A stretch of 64,000 nucleotides of DNA from Candidatus Enterococcus testudinis. GTDB taxonomy: Bacteria > Bacillota > Bacilli > Lactobacillales > Enterococcaceae. The position numbers were made by a program, and so were the translations under genes. The notes under the pieces were generated by a model. The model did not search any database. It had not been told where the DNA came from and worked only from the letters and a program-made list of their open reading frames with translations. Where the stretch lies: NCBI RefSeq assembly GCF_002140915.1, contig NZ_NGKU01000001.1, positions 664,799 to 728,798 of the forward strand, read 5' to 3'. This document shows, piece by piece, positions 9,686-18,071 of this stretch (position 1 is the stretch's first letter; each line of letters begins with the position of its first letter).

Positions 9686-11845
9686 TCAAATGACACAGCT
9701 TTCGCATTGGTTGCTGCCGATTTCTTCTGCATCGTCGGTAAAGGTCCGGACATAATAAATCGATTTGATGCCTTTATGGAAGGCATAGTGACGTAAAATG
9801 TTCAAATCTCGGGTTGTTTGTTTTGTGGTTTCTTTCCATTCATACAAGCCTTCTGGAATATCTGAACGCATAAACAAGGTCATGCTCATTCCTTGATCGA
9901 CATGTTTTTGCGCAGTGGCATAGACATCGATCACTTTGCGCATATCCATATCATAAGCAGATTGGTAATACCCAATCGTATCATTGCTTAAGTAAGGCGC
10001 AGGGTAGTAGATTTTGCCGATTTTCTTTTCTTGGCGTTCTTCGATCATTCGGGTGATTGGATGGATACTTGCACTTGTGTCATTGATATATGAAATAGAA
10101 CCATTTGGCGCGACAGCTAAGCGATTTTGATGATACAAGCCCGTTTCTTTGACGGTTTGTGCCAACGTTGCCCAATCTTCACCAGTAGGTAAGAAGATGC
10201 CTTCAAAGAGTGCTTTGACTTTATCAGAAGTTGGTTGATAAGACCCTTCGATATATTTCGTGAAGTAACTGCCATCTGCATATGCTGATTTTTCAAAGTT
10301 ATGGAAGACTTCGCCTTTTTCAGTGGCGATGGCATTGCTTTCAACCAAAGTCCAATAATTTAGAAGCATAAAGTATAGATCCGTAAATTCAATCGATTCA
10401 GGAGAACCGTATTGCATTTGGTTTTTGGCAAAATAGGTGTGTAGGCCCATCGCCCCCAAACCAATCGTATGGTTCAATGCATTGCCGTTTTGAATAGAAG
10501 GAACAACATCAATATCAGAAGCATCCGTTACAAAGGTCAGCGCCCGCGTCATGGCTTTGACAGAACGACCAAAATCAGGGCTATCCATCAGATTGACGAT
10601 ATTGGTAGAGCCTAAATTACAGCTAATATCTGTACCAAGGACTTCATATTCTTGTTTGCCATTGATCTCAGAAGGTGCTTGTACTTGCAGAATCTCAGAA
10701 CACAAGTTGCTCATGATGATTTTGCCATCGATCGGGTTTGAACGGTTGGCTGTATCAATATTGATGATATAAGGGTAACCTGATTCTTGTTGCAATTTAG
10801 AAATCTCGTTTTCTAGATCCCGGGCACGAATTTTGGTTTTGCGGATCCGTGGATTGGCAACAAGGTTGTCATATTCTTTCGTGATATCAACATAAGAAAA
10901 CGGTACGCCGTATTCTTTCTCGACGCTGTAGGGACTGAATAAATACATATCTTGATTTTGACGTGTCAATTCATAAAATTTATCCGGAACGATCACACCA
11001 AGAGATAATGTTTTCACCCGAATTTTTTCATCGGCATTTTCTTTTTTTGCAGATAGGAAACTGATGATATCAGGATGGAAGACGTTCAAGTAAACGACAC
11101 CAGCGCCTTGACGTTGGCCTAATTGGTTAGAATAACTAAAGCTGTCTTCAAACAATTTCATGACTGGCATCACACCGCTGGCGGCACCTTCATAGCCTTT
11201 GATGGGTGCACCAGCTTCACGTAAGTTGGACAAGGTGATCCCAACGCCGCCGCCGATACGAGACAATTGCAATGCCGAATTGATACCGCGGCCGATGGCA
11301 TTCATGTCATCCGTGATTTGGATCAAGAAACAAGAAACCAATTCACCACGACGCTTACGGCCAGCATTCAAGAATGAAGGTGTTGCTGGTTGATAGCGTT
11401 GATAAATCATTTCATCAGCCAAATTGAGTGCCAATTCTTCGTTGCCATCAGCAAAATAAAGGGCGTTGAATGCGACACGGTCTTCATAACGTTCTAAATA
11501 AGCAGTACCGTCGTTGGTTTTCAAGGCATATTGCGAATAAAACTTATAGGCAGCCATAAATGATTTGAAGGTGAAGTGTTGCTCATCTAGGAATTGATAC
11601 AGTTTTTCAATAAAGGCAGGATCGTATTTACGAATGAACGCTTCTTCTAAATAATCATTTTCGATCAAGTAGTTGATTTTGTCCATTGCTGTCGCAAAAG
11701 TCAGTGTGTTGGGTTCAACATTTTCTTTGAAAAATGCAGCCAATGCGTCTTTGTCTTTATTCAATGGGATTTGACCATCGACGGGACGATTGATTTCATT
11801 GTTTAGTTTGAAATAGCTAACGTCTTTGATTTCTTTCAAGCTCAT
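9686..11845 (-). CDS. nrdE: Class Ib ribonucleotide reductase large subunit
   Basis: Catalytic subunit that reduces ribonucleoside diphosphates. The 719-residue protein has the NrdE N-terminal region (KDVSYFKLNNEINR), the finger-loop NLCSEILQ and the C-terminal redox tail NQCESCVI with the CxxC pair reduced by NrdH. The short N-terminus fits the family lacking the dATP-binding ATP-cone of class Ia. It sits between nrdH and nrdF on the minus strand, so the three proteins are made from one cluster. NrdR-box control is indicated by sites upstream of nrdH. Confidence 0.96.
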   Translation of the reverse strand: MSLKEIKDVSYFKLNNEINRPVDGQIPLNKDKDALAAFFKENVEPNTLTFATAMDKINYLIENDYLEEAFIRKYDPAFIEKLYQFLDEQHFTFKSFMAAYKFYSQYALKTNDGTAYLERYEDRVAFNALYFADGNEELALNLADEMIYQRYQPATPSFLNAGRKRRGELVSCFLIQITDDMNAIGRGINSALQLSRIGGGVGITLSNLREAGAPIKGYEGAASGVMPVMKLFEDSFSYSNQLGQRQGAGVVYLNVFHPDIISFLSAKKENADEKIRVKTLSLGVIVPDKFYELTRQNQDMYLFSPYSVEKEYGVPFSYVDITKEYDNLVANPRIRKTKIRARDLENEISKLQQESGYPYIINIDTANRSNPIDGKIIMSNLCSEILQVQAPSEINGKQEYEVLGTDISCNLGSTNIVNLMDSPDFGRSVKAMTRALTFVTDASDIDVVPSIQNGNALNHTIGLGAMGLHTYFAKNQMQYGSPESIEFTDLYFMLLNYWTLVESNAIATEKGEVFHNFEKSAYADGSYFTKYIEGSYQPTSDKVKALFEGIFLPTGEDWATLAQTVKETGLYHQNRLAVAPNGSISYINDTSASIHPITRMIEERQEKKIGKIYYPAPYLSNDTIGYYQSAYDMDMRKVIDVYATAQKHVDQGMSMTLFMRSDIPEGLYEWKETTKQTTRDLNILRHYAFHKGIKSIYYVRTFTDDAEEIGSNQCESCVI

Positions 11846-11885
11846 AACGGGCTAACCTCTTTTCTTATTTTGTACGTATAAAAAA

Positions 11886-11914
11886 GGATTTGCGGTCTTA
11901 CGACTGACAAATCC
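11886..11914 (-). terminator. Terminator-like attenuator between nrdH and nrdE
   Basis: On the minus strand GGATTTG (arm 11914-11908) pairs with CAAATCC (11892-11886) and the right arm is followed by a T6 run. It could partly stop transcripts after nrdH and set the NrdH:NrdE ratio. Confidence 0.55.
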
Positions 11915-11942
11915 CTCAAAAAACAGCGAATTGAGAAAATTC

Positions 11943-12167
11943 TTAGCTCGCCAATTGACGTAATTGATCTGGACGGAAACCGATGATTGTTTGGGCGTCA
12001 GATGTGATGACAGGTACGCTTTGGAAACCTTGTTCTTTCAAAAATTCCAATGCTTCTGGTTCATTATCGATATTGACTTCTTCAAAAGCAATTTGATTTT
12101 CGCTTAAAAAGCGTTTTGCCATTTTACATTGCATACAGTTGTTTTTAGAAAATAATTTAATATTCAT
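11943..12167 (-). CDS. nrdH: Glutaredoxin-like NrdH redoxin
   Basis: A 74-residue thioredoxin-fold protein that passes electrons to NrdE. The active site reads NCMQCKM (Cys11-x-x-Cys14), as in NrdH redoxins; the cis-Pro segment is QSVPVI near residue 52 and the C-terminal GFRPDQL motif is family-typical. GGAGG precedes the ATG at 12167. It is the first gene of nrdHEF and lies directly behind a promoter with NrdR boxes. Confidence 0.93.
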   Translation of the reverse strand: MNIKLFSKNNCMQCKMAKRFLSENQIAFEEVNIDNEPEALEFLKEQGFQSVPVITSDAQTIIGFRPDQLRQLAS

Positions 12168-12202
12168 AAGTTTGACCTCCGAGTGAATTTCTTTATAAAC
12201 CT

Positions 12203-12230
12203 AGTATAAATAAGTCTCGGAGAAAGTCAA
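12203..12230 (-). promoter_or_regulatory. nrdH promoter
   Basis: Read on the minus strand, TTGACT (12230-12225) and TATACT (12208-12203) are 16 bases apart and point into nrdH. The NrdR boxes lie immediately upstream. Confidence 0.75.
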
Positions 12231-12237
12231 TCCAAAA

Positions 12238-12284
12238 ACACTATATATTGTGCTTGTGAAAATCGAATACACTATTTATAGTGT
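12238..12284. promoter_or_regulatory. Tandem NrdR boxes
   Basis: ACACTATATATTGTGC (12238-12253) and ACACTATTTATAGTGT (12269-12284) match the palindromic NrdR box; starts are 31 bases apart, three helical turns. This is the expected architecture for ATP/dATP-sensing repression of ribonucleotide reductase genes. A weaker third copy is at 12312-12327. Confidence 0.88.
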
Positions 12285-12429
12285 TGTTATGTTTTTTATA
12301 CAAATTATATAAGGGCATATATAGTGTCGAATCGGCATTTATCACGTTGGCTAGCAGAAGATATGCAATCAAAATGATTAAAAAAAAATTTGATTGTGAA
12401 GTGAATATCAATTTATCGTTCATATTATA

Positions 12430-12475
12430 TTGACTTTATTAAAAAACCCCCCTATTATAGTGATAATCATTCTCA
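12430..12475 (+). promoter_or_regulatory. feo promoter with Fur box
   Basis: TTGACT (12430-12435) and TATTAT (12453-12458) have a 17-base spacer. TGATAATCATTCTCA (12461-12475), directly after the -10, matches 14 of 15 positions of the Fur box TGATAATNATTATCA. Iron-repressed expression of feoAB is expected. Confidence 0.85.
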
Positions 12476-12525
12476 ATTAACCTGTGTGTTTTCACACAAT
12501 GACTCTCGCGAAGGAGCGAATTTAC

Positions 12526-12996
12526 ATGAAAATGGCGCAAACACAAGTCTCTTATACCTATTGTATCGAAGCAATCGATACGACGAAACAAGTAGCTACT
12601 CATTTGAATAATCTGGGCTTACGCATTGGCACAGATGTGTTGATTGTAGAAAAGAATCGCCAAGGCGGGATTCTCTTGTGCCAAGATCACCGCATTGCAT
12701 TAGATGAATCTGTGATGCAGAAAATTGACGTCGTACTTGTCACACAACACAAGCAAATCACTTCATTGGATCAACTGCAAATCGGTGAAGAAGTCAGAGT
12801 TGCCAAAATTGCCGCCATGGGTGCCTTGCGTCGCCGTTTGATGGATATGGGATTGACGAAAAATGTCGCAGTCAAGATCGTAAAGTTGGCACCTTTGGGC
12901 GATCCAATCGAGATTCAGGTCAGAGGCTACGCGCTATCTCTGCGCAAAGAAGAAGCAGCGCATGTTCTTGTTGAAAAGGGAGGGCCTGAGAGATGA
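12526..12996 (+). CDS. feoA: FeoA-type ferrous iron transport protein (two SH3-like domains)
   Basis: I start at ATG 12526, nine bases after AAGGAG; the upstream GTG reading lacks a site. The 156-residue product contains two FeoA-like domains in tandem: a divergent N-terminal one (residues 8-65) and a clear C-terminal one (residues 80-152, SLDQLQIGEEVRVAKIAAMG... RRLMDMGLTKN). Most FeoA proteins have a single domain of about 75 residues. It overlaps feoB by four bases (ATGA-type), so the two are co-translated. Role: cytoplasmic partner of the FeoB ferrous-iron transporter. Confidence 0.88.
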   Translation: MKMAQTQVSYTYCIEAIDTTKQVATHLNNLGLRIGTDVLIVEKNRQGGILLCQDHRIALDESVMQKIDVVLVTQHKQITSLDQLQIGEEVRVAKIAAMGALRRRLMDMGLTKNVAVKIVKLAPLGDPIEIQVRGYALSLRKEEAAHVLVEKGGPER

Positions 12997-15125
12997 AGGT
13001 TCAATTTGCACTCGTTGGCAATCCCAACAGTGGAAAAACAAGTACCTTCAACCAATTGACAGGTGCCAAGCAAACAGTCGGAAATTGGCCGGGGGTAACC
13101 GTTGAGCGCAAGTCAGGCAAATACAAGAAAGACAAACACATCGTGATTCAGGATCTGCCTGGTATCTATTCGCTGTCACCCTATACACCAGAAGAAGTGA
13201 TTTCCCGAAACTATTTGCAGGAAGCGGCTATCGATACGGTCTTGAATATCGTCGATGGAACCAATTTGGAGCGGAATTTATATCTGACACTGCAACTGCT
13301 GGAAATGGGATTACCGCTTGTAGTAGCCATCAATATGAGTGACTTACTGAAGAAAAAAGGCATTCAACTGAATACAGACAAGCTATCCTACGGATTAGGT
13401 GTACCTGTGGTGAAAATCAGTGCATTGAAACAGCAAGGCATCGACAAAATGATCAATGCAGCCAAACAATCTGCCAAACAACACTCAGACGTAGTGAGAT
13501 ATGATTCTCGTTTAGAGTCGGCCTTGTCAGAAATCGGCCGCGTTTTGCCGACAGAATTATCAGAAGAGAAAAGACGCTGGTTGGCCATTAAATTATTTGA
13601 AAAAGATACCTTGATTGCAGAGATGCTGCAACTTTCAGATACACAGAAAAAAGAAGTTGCTGAAACGATCGCAATCGCCGAAATGATCTTTAAAGAGAGC
13701 AGTGATGCAATCTTGGTCAATGAACGATATGCTTTTATTGAAGGATTGTTGTCTTTGGCTGTCATTAGAGAAGCAGATCAGCGTCTATCTATCAGCGACA
13801 AAATCGATCATGTGTTGACCCATCGTGTATTGGCATTGCCTTTATTTGCTTTCTTCATGTGGCTGATTTATTATTTGTCGATTCAAACAGTTGGCACGCT
13901 AGGGACTGACTGGGTCAATGATGTCTTATTCGGTTCTTGGATTCCGGATATATTAGATCGAGCGATGCAGCAATGGCATGTGGCACAATGGCTGCAAGCT
14001 ATGATTCAAGACGGTATCGTTGCCGGTGTCGGTGCAGTATTAGGGTTCTTACCTCAGATATTTGTCTTGTTCTTTTGTTTGGCAATCCTAGAAGATTGCG
14101 GGTATATGGCGCGTATTGCATTTGTAATGGATCGTTTGTTCCGAAAATTCGGCTTGTCAGGCAAGTCATTTATTCCCATGCTGATTGCCACAGGTTGCGG
14201 GGTACCCGGTGTTATGGCAAGTCGGACGATTGAAAATCAAAAAGACCGTCGCCTGACTGTCATGGTTACCACCTTTATGCCTTGCTCTGCCAAGTTGCCG
14301 ATCATTGCGTTGATTTCTGGCGCATTTTTTCCTGGACGTACGTGGGTGGCGCCGTCAGCTTATTTTATTGGTATGGGGGCAATCATTTTATCAGGAATCG
14401 TCTTGAAAAAGACCGCCTTATTTGCAGGAGATCCAGCCCCTTTTATTATGGAATTACCAGCATATCACATGCCTCAACTGACTTCCGTTTTAAAAAGCGC
14501 GTGTGACCGCGGGATTGCCTTTGTCAAAAAAGCCGGCACGATCATCTTTGTTGCCTGTATCGTGATTTGGTTTGCTTCCAGTTATGATTTCACATTGACG
14601 AGAGTTGCAGAAGAACAGAGTATTCTGGCATTCGCTGGACGAGCAGCAGCACCATTGTTCGCACCGTTGGGTTGGGGGACTTGGCGAGGAACAGTGGCGA
14701 CGATCACCGGGTTGGTCGCCAAAGAAAATGTGATTGGTACATTTGGTATTTTGTACGGTCAAACAGGCGCTGTCTCAGAAAGCGGCAATGAAATTTGGCA
14801 ACTGTTGAGAAATGATTATACAGCAGTAGCTGCGTATTCATTTTTGATATTCAATTTGTTATGTGCCCCATGTTTTGCGGCTATCGGTGCGATCCATCGT
14901 GAGATGGGCGATAGTAAATGGACATGGCTGGCGATTGGCTATCAATGCGGATTGGCTTATTGTGCCAGTTTCATTGTATATCAGTTAGGACATGTCATCT
15001 TTGAAGGTGGACACCTAACGATCGTCACATGTATAGCTTTTCTGGTACTTTGCTTGATGATTTTCGCGTTAGTGAAGAAACCTAGTCGGAAAATGCAAGG
15101 TCCGATTCAAGTGATAGGGGGATGA
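12993..15125 (+). CDS. feoB: Ferrous iron transporter FeoB
   Basis: Membrane transporter for Fe2+ with an N-terminal GTPase domain. G1 GNPNSGKT (residues 9-16), G3 DLPG and G4 NMSD are visible within the first 125 residues, followed by the helical guanine-dissociation region and a membrane domain with two Gate motifs around IATGCGVPGVMASRT and the ATITGLVAKENVIGTFG segment. At 710 residues it is full length. It overlaps feoA and is followed four bases later by a small Cys-rich gene. Fur-box control from the shared promoter. Confidence 0.96.
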   Translation: MKVQFALVGNPNSGKTSTFNQLTGAKQTVGNWPGVTVERKSGKYKKDKHIVIQDLPGIYSLSPYTPEEVISRNYLQEAAIDTVLNIVDGTNLERNLYLTLQLLEMGLPLVVAINMSDLLKKKGIQLNTDKLSYGLGVPVVKISALKQQGIDKMINAAKQSAKQHSDVVRYDSRLESALSEIGRVLPTELSEEKRRWLAIKLFEKDTLIAEMLQLSDTQKKEVAETIAIAEMIFKESSDAILVNERYAFIEGLLSLAVIREADQRLSISDKIDHVLTHRVLALPLFAFFMWLIYYLSIQTVGTLGTDWVNDVLFGSWIPDILDRAMQQWHVAQWLQAMIQDGIVAGVGAVLGFLPQIFVLFFCLAILEDCGYMARIAFVMDRLFRKFGLSGKSFIPMLIATGCGVPGVMASRTIENQKDRRLTVMVTTFMPCSAKLPIIALISGAFFPGRTWVAPSAYFIGMGAIILSGIVLKKTALFAGDPAPFIMELPAYHMPQLTSVLKSACDRGIAFVKKAGTIIFVACIVIWFASSYDFTLTRVAEEQSILAFAGRAAAPLFAPLGWGTWRGTVATITGLVAKENVIGTFGILYGQTGAVSESGNEIWQLLRNDYTAVAAYSFLIFNLLCAPCFAAIGAIHREMGDSKWTWLAIGYQCGLAYCASFIVYQLGHVIFEGGHLTIVTCIAFLVLCLMIFALVKKPSRKMQGPIQVIGG

Positions 15126-15129
15126 CAAA

Positions 15130-15267
15130 ATGACAGCAACGGTGATTATTGGCGGAATGATATTTGGCTATGCTTCAAGGGTCGTTTATAAGATGTGGAA
15201 AAAGGACAGTTGCTCGGATTGTCATTGTGCTTGTCCTGTGGGGGATAAACCGCAAAAGCCATCATAG
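15130..15267 (+). CDS. Small FeoB-associated Cys-rich membrane protein
   Basis: A 45-residue gene too short for a usual ORF cutoff. It begins with a hydrophobic helix (VIIGGMIFGYASRVVY, residues 5-20) and ends with a cysteine cluster, CSDCHCAC (residues 28-35). Its place four bases after feoB and this layout match the FeoB-associated Cys-rich protein family, thought to help FeoB in Gram-positives. The cysteines may bind metal (inference). Confidence 0.85.
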   Translation: MTATVIIGGMIFGYASRVVYKMWKKDSCSDCHCACPVGDKPQKPS

Positions 15268-15306
15268 GAACTTATAAAATAAGTAGGAAAAAGTAAAATA
15301 ATTGCT

Positions 15307-15340
15307 AAAGAGTGGATAGCTGTATATCTGCTCTTTTTTT
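15307..15340 (+). terminator. Terminator of feo operon
   Basis: AAAGAGTGGATA and TATCTGCTCTTT form an imperfect stem followed by a run of seven T. Confidence 0.65.
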
Positions 15341-15474
15341 ATTGCCACCATATCACTACTATTAAAGTGATGGCATCTTTAGTATAATTTTTTATATGAA
15401 TAGTAAATATGGAATTAGAGATATCGATTTTTTGAAAATGCAAAAGTAAACGTTTTAACAAAGGAGCTGGCAAG

Positions 15475-16737
15475 ATGAGAGTAGAACGAAGATTACAGAA
15501 AAGAAAGAAAATCAGGCGCAACGCACTTGTGTTGGTCGGTCTATGTGTCGTCATCGCAGGTATTTATTTTGGTGGGATGATTGGCAATCATCCGATGACA
15601 AAAGAACTATCAGAAGAAACACAGCTGACTACATCAAAAGAAATTGATGAAACCAGTCACTCAAAAGCACCTGAAAGTCAGACGATCACGATTACAGCAA
15701 GTGGGGATATGCTGTATCATCGTCCGTTATATATGAGTGCTTACGACGGTGAACAATACGATTTTGACAATGACTATTCAGAAATCAAACCCCTCATCTC
15801 AGGTGCTGATCTTGCTCTCGGTGATTTCGAAGGTACAATCAATCCAGAGGTGGAACTTGGTGGTTTCCCTCTATTCAATGCACCACCAAATGTGGTGGAT
15901 AGCATCAAAGATGCGGGTTTCGATGTCATTGATTTGGGACATAATCATATTCTAGACACAGGCATTGAAGGCTTACAATCAACGGCGAAGGCGTTTCGAG
16001 AAATTGGCTTAGATACAATAGGGGTCAATGTAGACGACTCGGGCATCTTGGTGAAGGAAGTGAAAGGCATAAGAGTTGCGATGTTGGCATATGCCTACGG
16101 CTTTAATGGACTTGAAAATAATCTAAGCCAAGAGGAGCAAGCGCAGTATTTGAATGATCTCTCCATGGATCAAGTAGAAGCAGATATCAAAGAAGCTGAA
16201 CAAATAGCAGATATAACGATCGTCATGCCGCAAGCTGGTGTAGAATATGCACAACAACCTTCAGAGGAGCAACAAACGATTTATCGCAAAATGGTAGATT
16301 TTGGTGCCGATATTGTGTTTGGTGGACATCCACATGTGGCACAACCAACTGAAATCATTGATAAAGACGGAGAAGCAAAATTTATCATTTATTCAATGGG
16401 CAATCTACTATCGAATCAACGGTATGAAACGTTAGATGGAAATTATTGGACAGAACGAGGTGTCATCCCCGAAGTTGAAGTCACTAAAGAGGGGGAGCGG
16501 ACTTTTTTGAGTAATATCACGTTGCACCCTACATGGGTCTCAAAGATACCAATTGAAGGACGGACATATGATGATTGGGAATTTGGGACAATGCAAGCCT
16601 ATGATTTCCAAGTCGTCTTGGCAGAGGATTATTTGCCAGACGGAAAATCTGTAGACACGGTAGATGAAGAAACACAGCAACGTATCGCGACAGCGTATCA
16701 AGAGATGTTGGAACATTTGGATTTGCAATGGGAATAA
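15475..16737 (+). CDS. CapA-family (PGA-cap) membrane-anchored protein
   Basis: The 420-residue product has a basic N-terminus and a transmembrane anchor (residues 17-38), then a calcineurin-like metallophosphatase fold of the CapA/PgsA type: ASGDMLYHRPLY, GDFEGTIN, DLGHNHILDTG and FGGHPHVAQP provide the metal-binding Asp/His residues. Family members act in poly-gamma-glutamate capsule synthesis, but no capB, capC or pgsE genes are nearby, so the substrate is unknown. It has its own ribosome-binding site (AAAGGAG) and terminator, so it is probably monocistronic. Confidence 0.82.
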   Translation: MRVERRLQKRKKIRRNALVLVGLCVVIAGIYFGGMIGNHPMTKELSEETQLTTSKEIDETSHSKAPESQTITITASGDMLYHRPLYMSAYDGEQYDFDNDYSEIKPLISGADLALGDFEGTINPEVELGGFPLFNAPPNVVDSIKDAGFDVIDLGHNHILDTGIEGLQSTAKAFREIGLDTIGVNVDDSGILVKEVKGIRVAMLAYAYGFNGLENNLSQEEQAQYLNDLSMDQVEADIKEAEQIADITIVMPQAGVEYAQQPSEEQQTIYRKMVDFGADIVFGGHPHVAQPTEIIDKDGEAKFIIYSMGNLLSNQRYETLDGNYWTERGVIPEVEVTKEGERTFLSNITLHPTWVSKIPIEGRTYDDWEFGTMQAYDFQVVLAEDYLPDGKSVDTVDEETQQRIATAYQEMLEHLDLQWE

Positions 16738-16741
16738 GGTC

Positions 16742-16784
16742 AAAACGACGAACCGCTGTTTTTTAGCGGTTCGTCGTTTTTCGT
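16742..16784 (+). terminator. Terminator between CapA-like gene and padR
   Basis: Perfect 16-base arms (16742-16757/16765-16780) with a GTTTTTT loop and T-rich sequence on both sides; probably works in both directions for the convergent genes. Confidence 0.9.
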
Positions 16785-16807
16785 TCTCTTATAAAAGCAA
16801 GCGCCTT

Positions 16808-17353
16808 CTAATCAGTTATCTTCCCCAGCACATCTTGCAACCAGTTCGTATATTCTGTTTCGCGATTGATGGCATGGGCAAGGATCAAATAATGACCGTA
16901 ATTTGCTTCTTGCGCAGCTTGTGTCGGGAATAAGGCCCGTTCTCGGGCGACCAGATGATGGCGTTTGGCTTCATGCAAGTCATACTGTTGTTGAACGATC
17001 TCAATTAAGGCTGGATCGTGGATATCACTGATGAAAAATAACTTTAAAACAAATTCATCTCGGTTGACGGGCAGTTCATCTGTAGCTGTATGAATCCATT
17101 CTTGTAAGACGGACGTACCTTCAGAGGTCAATTGATAGATTTTTTTTTCAAGTTTTTCGCCTGAAATTTTAATGGCGTGGGTGATTAGTCCACTGGCTTC
17201 CATCTTTGCTAGTTCTGGGTAGATCTGACTATGTTGTGCTTGCCAGAATTCACCGATCTCATTTTGGAATGATTGACGCAGATCGTAACCAGACATCTTT
17301 TTTTTGCTTAATAAGCCTAATAATATATAGCGTAATGTATTTTTACGAGCCAT
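16808..17353 (-). CDS. padR: PadR-family repressor of phenolic acid decarboxylase
   Basis: Winged-helix regulator of 181 residues starting MARKNTLRYILLGLL at 17353, with AAGGAGG just upstream. The N-terminal DNA-binding domain (residues 1-85, SGYDLRQSFQNEIGEFWQAQHSQIYPELAKMEASGLI) is typical PadR; the C-terminal helices (100-180) form the dimerisation part. It is divergent from the phenolic acid decarboxylase gene, and the intergenic region contains the PadR operator, so it represses padC until phenolic acids such as p-coumarate are present (known for Bacillus and Lactobacillus PadR). Confidence 0.92.
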   Translation of the reverse strand: MARKNTLRYILLGLLSKKKMSGYDLRQSFQNEIGEFWQAQHSQIYPELAKMEASGLITHAIKISGEKLEKKIYQLTSEGTSVLQEWIHTATDELPVNRDEFVLKLFFISDIHDPALIEIVQQQYDLHEAKRHHLVARERALFPTQAAQEANYGHYLILAHAINRETEYTNWLQDVLGKITD

Positions 17354-17409
17354 GATATTTCCTCCTTGACAAATGCGTACAATCATTCTACCATAATCAA
17401 GTAAACAAA

Positions 17410-17431
17410 AACATGTAAATTATTACATGTT
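17410..17431. promoter_or_regulatory. PadR operator
   Basis: Perfect dyad with nine-base arms, AACATGTAA and TTACATGTT, around ATTA. It contains the ATGT-N8-ACAT signature of PadR operators and lies 23 bases before padC. Confidence 0.88.
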
Positions 17432-17453
17432 AATTTAAAGGAGATGCTTCGGC

Positions 17454-17987
17454 ATGAAACAATTCAAAGAATTAGAAGATTTTATTGGCACACATTTTAT
17501 TTATACCTATGATAACGGTTGGGAATATGAATGGTATGCAAAAAATGACCATACTGTTGATTACCGTATCCATGGCGGTATGGTCAAAGGCCGTTGGGTC
17601 AAAGACCAGGAGGTTGATATGGTGAAACTAACAGATGGCGTCTTCAAAATCACCTGGACAGAGCCAACCGGTACAGATGTCGCATTGGATTTTATGCCCA
17701 ATGAAAAGAAACTACATGGTACGATTTTCTTTCCAAAATGGGTAGAAGAACATCCAGAAATCACAGTGACCTTCCAAAATGAACATATTGCCGAAATGGA
17801 AGCTGCACGAGAAACGTATGACACGTATCCTAAATTAGTGGTTCCTGAATTCGCGGCCATCACTTATATGGGCGATGCAGGTATCGATAACGAAGATGTA
17901 ATCAGTGAAGAACCGTATGATGGAATGCCGAGTGACATTAGAGAAGGCCGTTATTTCGACGAAAATTATCGTAAAATCAACAAATAG
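17454..17987 (+). CDS. padC: Phenolic acid decarboxylase
   Basis: Non-oxidative decarboxylase converting p-coumaric, ferulic and caffeic acids to 4-vinyl phenols; a detoxification enzyme acting in the cytoplasm. The 177-residue length and sequence ([45 protein letters not shown]) match the lipocalin-like beta-barrel family, including the Tyr pair and Arg/Glu needed at the active site. AAAGGAG lies ten bases upstream of ATG. It is controlled by the divergent padR gene and ends at its own terminator. Confidence 0.95.
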   Translation: MKQFKELEDFIGTHFIYTYDNGWEYEWYAKNDHTVDYRIHGGMVKGRWVKDQEVDMVKLTDGVFKITWTEPTGTDVALDFMPNEKKLHGTIFFPKWVEEHPEITVTFQNEHIAEMEAARETYDTYPKLVVPEFAAITYMGDAGIDNEDVISEEPYDGMPSDIREGRYFDENYRKINK

Positions 17988-18009
17988 TATCACAAAAAAA
18001 TAGACAAAT

Positions 18010-18058
18010 AAACAAGCAGGCTGCCACTATTCAAGTGTTGGCGGTCTGCTTGTTTTTG
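18010..18058 (+). terminator. Terminator of padC
   Basis: AAACAAGCAG pairs with CTGCTTGTTT, with an inner GCCA/TGGC stem; T run follows. It may also serve the convergent oxidoreductase gene. Confidence 0.8.
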
Positions 18059-18071
18059 TGTAGCTGAAAGT

